A DNA stretch of 34,064 bases from an uncultured Bacillota bacterium (GTDB lineage: Bacteria > Bacillota > Dethiobacteria > DTU022 > UBA8154): positions 1-34,064 of the forward strand of contig CALJJZ010000068.1 of NCBI GenBank assembly GCA_937973635.1, read 5' to 3'. A program made the position numbers and the translations under genes. This document shows positions 30,703 through 34,064 of this stretch, piece by piece (the first letter of the stretch is position 1; each line of letters starts with the position of its first letter). The notes below the pieces were generated by a model. The model had not been told where the DNA came from, ran no database searches, and saw only the letters and a program-made list of their open reading frames with translations.

Positions 30703-32691
30703 ATGCTTAAAAAACCTGGTATCTGGTTCAGTTATTTTTTTGGCTTTATCCTGCTTATCTTCATGATCATTGCCATAACAGGCTCCATCTCCATCAGCCT
30801 TTTTAACACCGGCGTCGAAGAACAGGCGAGAATAGCCATCACCAAAGACCTGGATGCAGCCCAGCGGATGCTCTACCGCCGGCAAGAGATGCTCCTCCTT
30901 TATCTGGACGCACTCTCTTGCAATACCTCCTTCCAGGATCTGTACGGAAAACCCGGCCTCAGGGACCTCTTAATAGAGATAAAAAACCGCCGGGAATTTA
31001 GCTTTGTCTATATTGTGGAACCCGACGGCACAATTGTCGCCAGCGCCAATAACGGTGACCTCAGCGGAAAAAAGTTGCCGGAAGGCTCTTTTATGTACAG
31101 ATACTTGGGGAAGCAGATGCACAAAGGCATCGCCGTGCTGGACGAAGACTTCCTGGCTGCTGAAGGGCTGGTACACCAAGCAAGGATTGAAGTAAGGACC
31201 GCGGCAACGGTAGAGACGAGGAGCGAAGAAAAAACAGAAGAAATGAGGGCTTTAGCCCTGGTGGCCTCGGTCCCCTTCTTCACTAGAGGCGGTCACAGGC
31301 GTTTTTACCTTATCGCCGGAGACCTGCTCAACCGGGATCAAAAATACGTCGACGAAGTTTCAGCCTTACTTAGGGTTTATACCACCGTTTTTTTAGGTGA
31401 TCTGCGCATCGCCACCTCCATACGCCTGAAAGATGGCGAGCGAGCCCTGGGCACACCAGTTGCGGCGGAAGTGGCAGAGATAGTCCTGAGAGAGGGCCGG
31501 CGCTACCTGGGCATGACGACGATTATCGACCAGCGCTACCTGGCCGCCTACGAGCCCATCAGGGACGACCGGGGGGAGATCATAGGTATGCTCTTTGTGG
31601 GCATACCGGAAGCACCTTTCATTTCCATGAAGAAGGACACCCTCGGTCAATATGCCCTTGTTTCTATCTTAAGCATCTTGTTGGCCCTTGTTATCGCTTA
31701 TACCCTCTCCCGCACAATTACAAACCCCCTGCACCAGCTTATCGACACCATGAAAAAAGTAGAGCTGGGCGACCTCTCTCAGCGCGTGAATCCCCAATTT
31801 TCCCCCGGCCAAGGAGAAGCCAAGCCGAGCAGGATTGCTCCTTTTCTGAAAAAAATCGGTATCAAGCCAGCGCTTGGAGAGGGAGATGAAATCCAGCAAC
31901 TGGGTAATATCTTTAACCGCATGATGGCTAGCCTACAGGCAAACTGGGAACACAACCAAAAGTTGCAGCAAAGCCTGAAGAAAAAGGAAAGCAACCGTAT
32001 CCAGCTGCTCAGAAAAATCATCAACATCCAGGAGGAAGAGAGAAAAAGGATTGCCCGGGAGCTCCATGATGAAACCAGCCAGTCCCTGAGCAGCCTGCTC
32101 TTAATTTTAAAGACGATCCAGCAGAGCGACGATCTGGAGACGATCCGCAAGCTGAGCAGCACACTCAGGGGAATAATCTACAACACCCTGGAGGAGATCC
32201 AGAAGCTGTCTTACGAGCTTAGGCCCATGGCCCTGGATAAACTGGGCATAGATCAGGCGTTGCAGAGATATATCACTGAACTTGCCCGACACACGGGCGC
32301 CAATATACATTATGATAATGAGGAGATGAAATTTTCCAGGCTGGACCCGGCCATTGAAACGACCCTTTACCGTATCGTCCAGGAAGCCCTGACCAATGCC
32401 ATAAGGCATGCCAAAGCTCAAAATATCAACATCACATTACAGTCAAACACGACGAGCGTTACCGTAGCCATAGAGGATGACGGCAAGGGCTTTGATCTGC
32501 AGGAGGTGCTGACCAAAAGCAAAGAAGCCCTAGGACTAGTGGGGATGATGGAAAGGGCCTCTTTGGCAGGCGGCTGGTTAAAAATAGAGACGGCTCCGGG
32601 TAAAGGGACGCGGGTACTACTTACTCTCCCCTTACTGGAAAAAGAAGATCTGCCCCAGAGCTCTGGCCTGCCAGTACAGGAACAGGAATAA
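30703..32691 (+). CDS. Membrane sensor histidine kinase, NarX/HisKA_3 type with Cache-like sensor
   Basis: A 662-residue kinase. TM1 spans about 9-33, an extracytoplasmic Cache-like domain about 34-315, TM2 about 317-337. A HAMP region follows, in which the two helices are separated by an extra Pro/Lys-rich stretch of some 30 residues. A coiled coil leads to the HisKA_3 box with His455 in RIARELHDETSQSL, then HATPase_c (IVQEALTNAIRHA, DDGKGFD, LGLVGMMERASLAGG). The ATG at 30703 with GGGGAG upstream is preferred to an earlier TTG in hypE. Such kinases pair with NarL/FixJ-type regulators, but none is in the window. It begins 62 bases after hypE with no terminator between, so it may be read with the hydrogenase operon. 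Confidence 0.9.
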   Translation: MLKKPGIWFSYFFGFILLIFMIIAITGSISISLFNTGVEEQARIAITKDLDAAQRMLYRRQEMLLLYLDALSCNTSFQDLYGKPGLRDLLIEIKNRREFSFVYIVEPDGTIVASANNGDLSGKKLPEGSFMYRYLGKQMHKGIAVLDEDFLAAEGLVHQARIEVRTAATVETRSEEKTEEMRALALVASVPFFTRGGHRRFYLIAGDLLNRDQKYVDEVSALLRVYTTVFLGDLRIATSIRLKDGERALGTPVAAEVAEIVLREGRRYLGMTTIIDQRYLAAYEPIRDDRGEIIGMLFVGIPEAPFISMKKDTLGQYALVSILSILLALVIAYTLSRTITNPLHQLIDTMKKVELGDLSQRVNPQFSPGQGEAKPSRIAPFLKKIGIKPALGEGDEIQQLGNIFNRMMASLQANWEHNQKLQQSLKKKESNRIQLLRKIINIQEEERKRIARELHDETSQSLSSLLLILKTIQQSDDLETIRKLSSTLRGIIYNTLEEIQKLSYELRPMALDKLGIDQALQRYITELARHTGANIHYDNEEMKFSRLDPAIETTLYRIVQEALTNAIRHAKAQNINITLQSNTTSVTVAIEDDGKGFDLQEVLTKSKEALGLVGMMERASLAGGWLKIETAPGKGTRVLLTLPLLEKEDLPQSSGLPVQEQE

Positions 32692-32722
32692 ACTTGATCG
32701 GCAGGGAGAGGGGTCAGAGATT

Positions 32723-34021
32723 TTATCTGTCCATGGCAGCTTTAGCAGTAGCCCCTTTCTTCAAGAAAAGGGCACCGGCCACGCCGGCCAGGGATACGGC
32801 CGTCGCCAAGATAAAGGAGTAGCTGAAAGTCCCCGTATAATCAGCTAGCAGGCCACCCAACCAGGGACCCAGCGCCTGGCCCAGGCCAAAAAAAAGCGTG
32901 ATAAAGCCCACACCGGCGGGGGCAAGGACTGGGCCTACATAATCGCCAGCCGTCGCCGCCATGATCGTAGGTACACTCCAGGCGCTGAGACCAAAAAGGA
33001 ATACAGATAGATAAAAGGTAGGCAGCGTATCAAAAAGGGCAAAAATAAGGTACGCCGTAGCCAGGGTAAAATAGGCCAGGGCTGCCCCATACTTTCTCCC
33101 TAGGAAGTCGGAGATACTGCCCCAGATCACCCCGCAGAAAACACTTAGCCCCCCCACCAGAGCCCACATGGAGCCGGCTCGCACGGCGGAAAGGCCTATC
33201 TCATCGGCAAGAAAAGCCTTAAAAAAGGTTATATAGATAACATAGGAAAACCCATACATCAGGTAGACTAGGCCCAGGTACCAGACTGCTTTAACTTTAT
33301 AGACCAGCTCCCACTGCAAAGTAGACAGGCGTTTTTGCGCGCTACCAAGGGGCGCGTCAGGCCCCGGCGGGTTTGCCTCAATCTCTCGCGAGGCTTGAGC
33401 TCCCACAGCCTGCAGGCCCAGATCCGCGGGGCGATTGCGCAGAAAAATAAAACATAACAAGGCCACAGCCAGCACCAGGCCACCCAGGTAAAACCAGGCG
33501 TAACGCCAGCCTGTGTTGCCGTAAGCAATGAGAATGCCCGGCACAAGCAGCCCGGAAATAAGCGTCCCGGCACCAATACCACCGGAAACAATCCCCGTGG
33601 CAAAGCCGCTATAGCGCCTGTCAAACCAGGTAGAGCCAAGAGACATGGCGGAGACGTACGCTCCCCCGTTACCCAGTCCAGTAAGGAAACGCAAAAACAG
33701 GGCCAGCTCCAGGGATTTGGCCATACCGGTGAGGATCATGGTCACACCCATCAGTGCCAGGGAAAGGGAGATCACCATACGGCTGCCATGGCGTGCTGCC
33801 AGCATGCCGCCCAGGAAACCAAAGATAAGATAGCCGATAAAATTACCCGTGGCCAAGATACCGGCCTGGGCATAGGTAATGCCCAGGCCCTCACGCATCT
33901 CCGGCAAGATCAGCGTGTAGGCCATACGGCCGAACCCGTGAGCACCTATGGTCGTAAGCATGCCGCTGAAGATGACAACCCAGCCGTAATGAAAGCGCCT
34001 TCTTTGTTTAACTCCCTGCAT
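32723..34021 (-). CDS. Major facilitator superfamily transporter
   Basis: A 432-residue protein with about 12 hydrophobic segments. MFS motif A is seen twice: FLGGMLAARHGSR after TM2 and GSISDFLGRKYG after TM8. A hydrophilic central loop (about residues 190-225) separates the two halves. The pattern resembles the OFA (oxalate:formate antiporter-like) and monocarboxylate groups, so an organic anion is a fair guess, not more. ATG 34021 is chosen because GGAGGAGGG precedes it; a start at 34048 would put that site inside the gene. It is convergent with the sensor kinase, 31 bases apart, and no terminator is visible between them. Confidence 0.88.
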   Translation of the reverse strand: MQGVKQRRRFHYGWVVIFSGMLTTIGAHGFGRMAYTLILPEMREGLGITYAQAGILATGNFIGYLIFGFLGGMLAARHGSRMVISLSLALMGVTMILTGMAKSLELALFLRFLTGLGNGGAYVSAMSLGSTWFDRRYSGFATGIVSGGIGAGTLISGLLVPGILIAYGNTGWRYAWFYLGGLVLAVALLCFIFLRNRPADLGLQAVGAQASREIEANPPGPDAPLGSAQKRLSTLQWELVYKVKAVWYLGLVYLMYGFSYVIYITFFKAFLADEIGLSAVRAGSMWALVGGLSVFCGVIWGSISDFLGRKYGAALAYFTLATAYLIFALFDTLPTFYLSVFLFGLSAWSVPTIMAATAGDYVGPVLAPAGVGFITLFFGLGQALGPWLGGLLADYTGTFSYSFILATAVSLAGVAGALFLKKGATAKAAMDR

Positions 34022-34064
34022 GGATAAGTACCCTCCTCCGTTGTCCATAACTCAGCGGCAATAT

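Overview
The window reads as a chromosomal segment of a strictly anaerobic Gram-positive bacterium, most likely a Clostridia-class Firmicute of the Peptococcaceae/Desulfotomaculum-like kind. This is an inference from gene content: a YvcK-type protein, ferredoxin-dependent 2-ketoacid oxidation, 4-hydroxybutyryl-CoA dehydratase, a Tat-exported [NiFe] hydrogenase, and strong AGGAGG-type ribosome binding sites with frequent GTG/TTG starts. No rRNA, tRNA, CRISPR array or intact insertion sequence was seen. Coding density is very high and no gene-free stretch exceeds about 300 bases.

Left region (1-5469, minus strand): a tightly overlapping four-gene operon encodes a YvcK/CofD-like protein, a PhoU-aminoglycoside-phosphotransferase-like fusion, a RimK-like ATP-grasp enzyme and an HprK-related kinase. 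It resembles the poorly understood 'GAK' (ATP-grasp and HPr-kinase-like) cassette known so far mainly as a set of protein families. A PpaX/Gph-like HAD phosphatase lies just upstream. This is the best candidate for an undescribed system.

Central metabolic region (5677-19914): an Ldh2/malate dehydrogenase family enzyme, then a minus-strand operon of divergent succinyl-CoA-synthetase-like beta and alpha subunits with 4-hydroxybutyryl-CoA dehydratase. A DUF1786 protein follows, then indolepyruvate:ferredoxin oxidoreductase (iorAB) under a recognisable promoter with a palindromic operator. Next come a TetR regulator, a DUF35 protein with its SCP-x-type thiolase, a PLP aminotransferase, and a nitrilase-family pair in which the first member has lost its whole catalytic triad. 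Together this suggests amino-acid or acyl-CoA fermentation: transamination, oxidative decarboxylation to acyl-CoA with reduced ferredoxin, and energy recovery by an ADP-forming acyl-CoA synthetase.

Right region (20055-34021): a soluble chemotaxis-type transducer with a clear terminator, then a long hydrogenase operon: a Rieske-like protein with altered ligands, Tat-dependent small subunit, large subunit, maturation protease, then hypA-B-F-C-D-E. A NarX-type membrane sensor kinase follows directly, and a convergent MFS transporter closes the window. The hydrogenase is unusual: four cysteines at the medial cluster, Asn in place of the canopy Asp, and no cytochrome b subunit gene.

Two genes (the nitrilase-like pseudoenzyme and hypE) have a good ribosome binding site placed correctly only for a non-canonical start codon (AUA and AUU). 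Coordinates for these starts are my interpretation.
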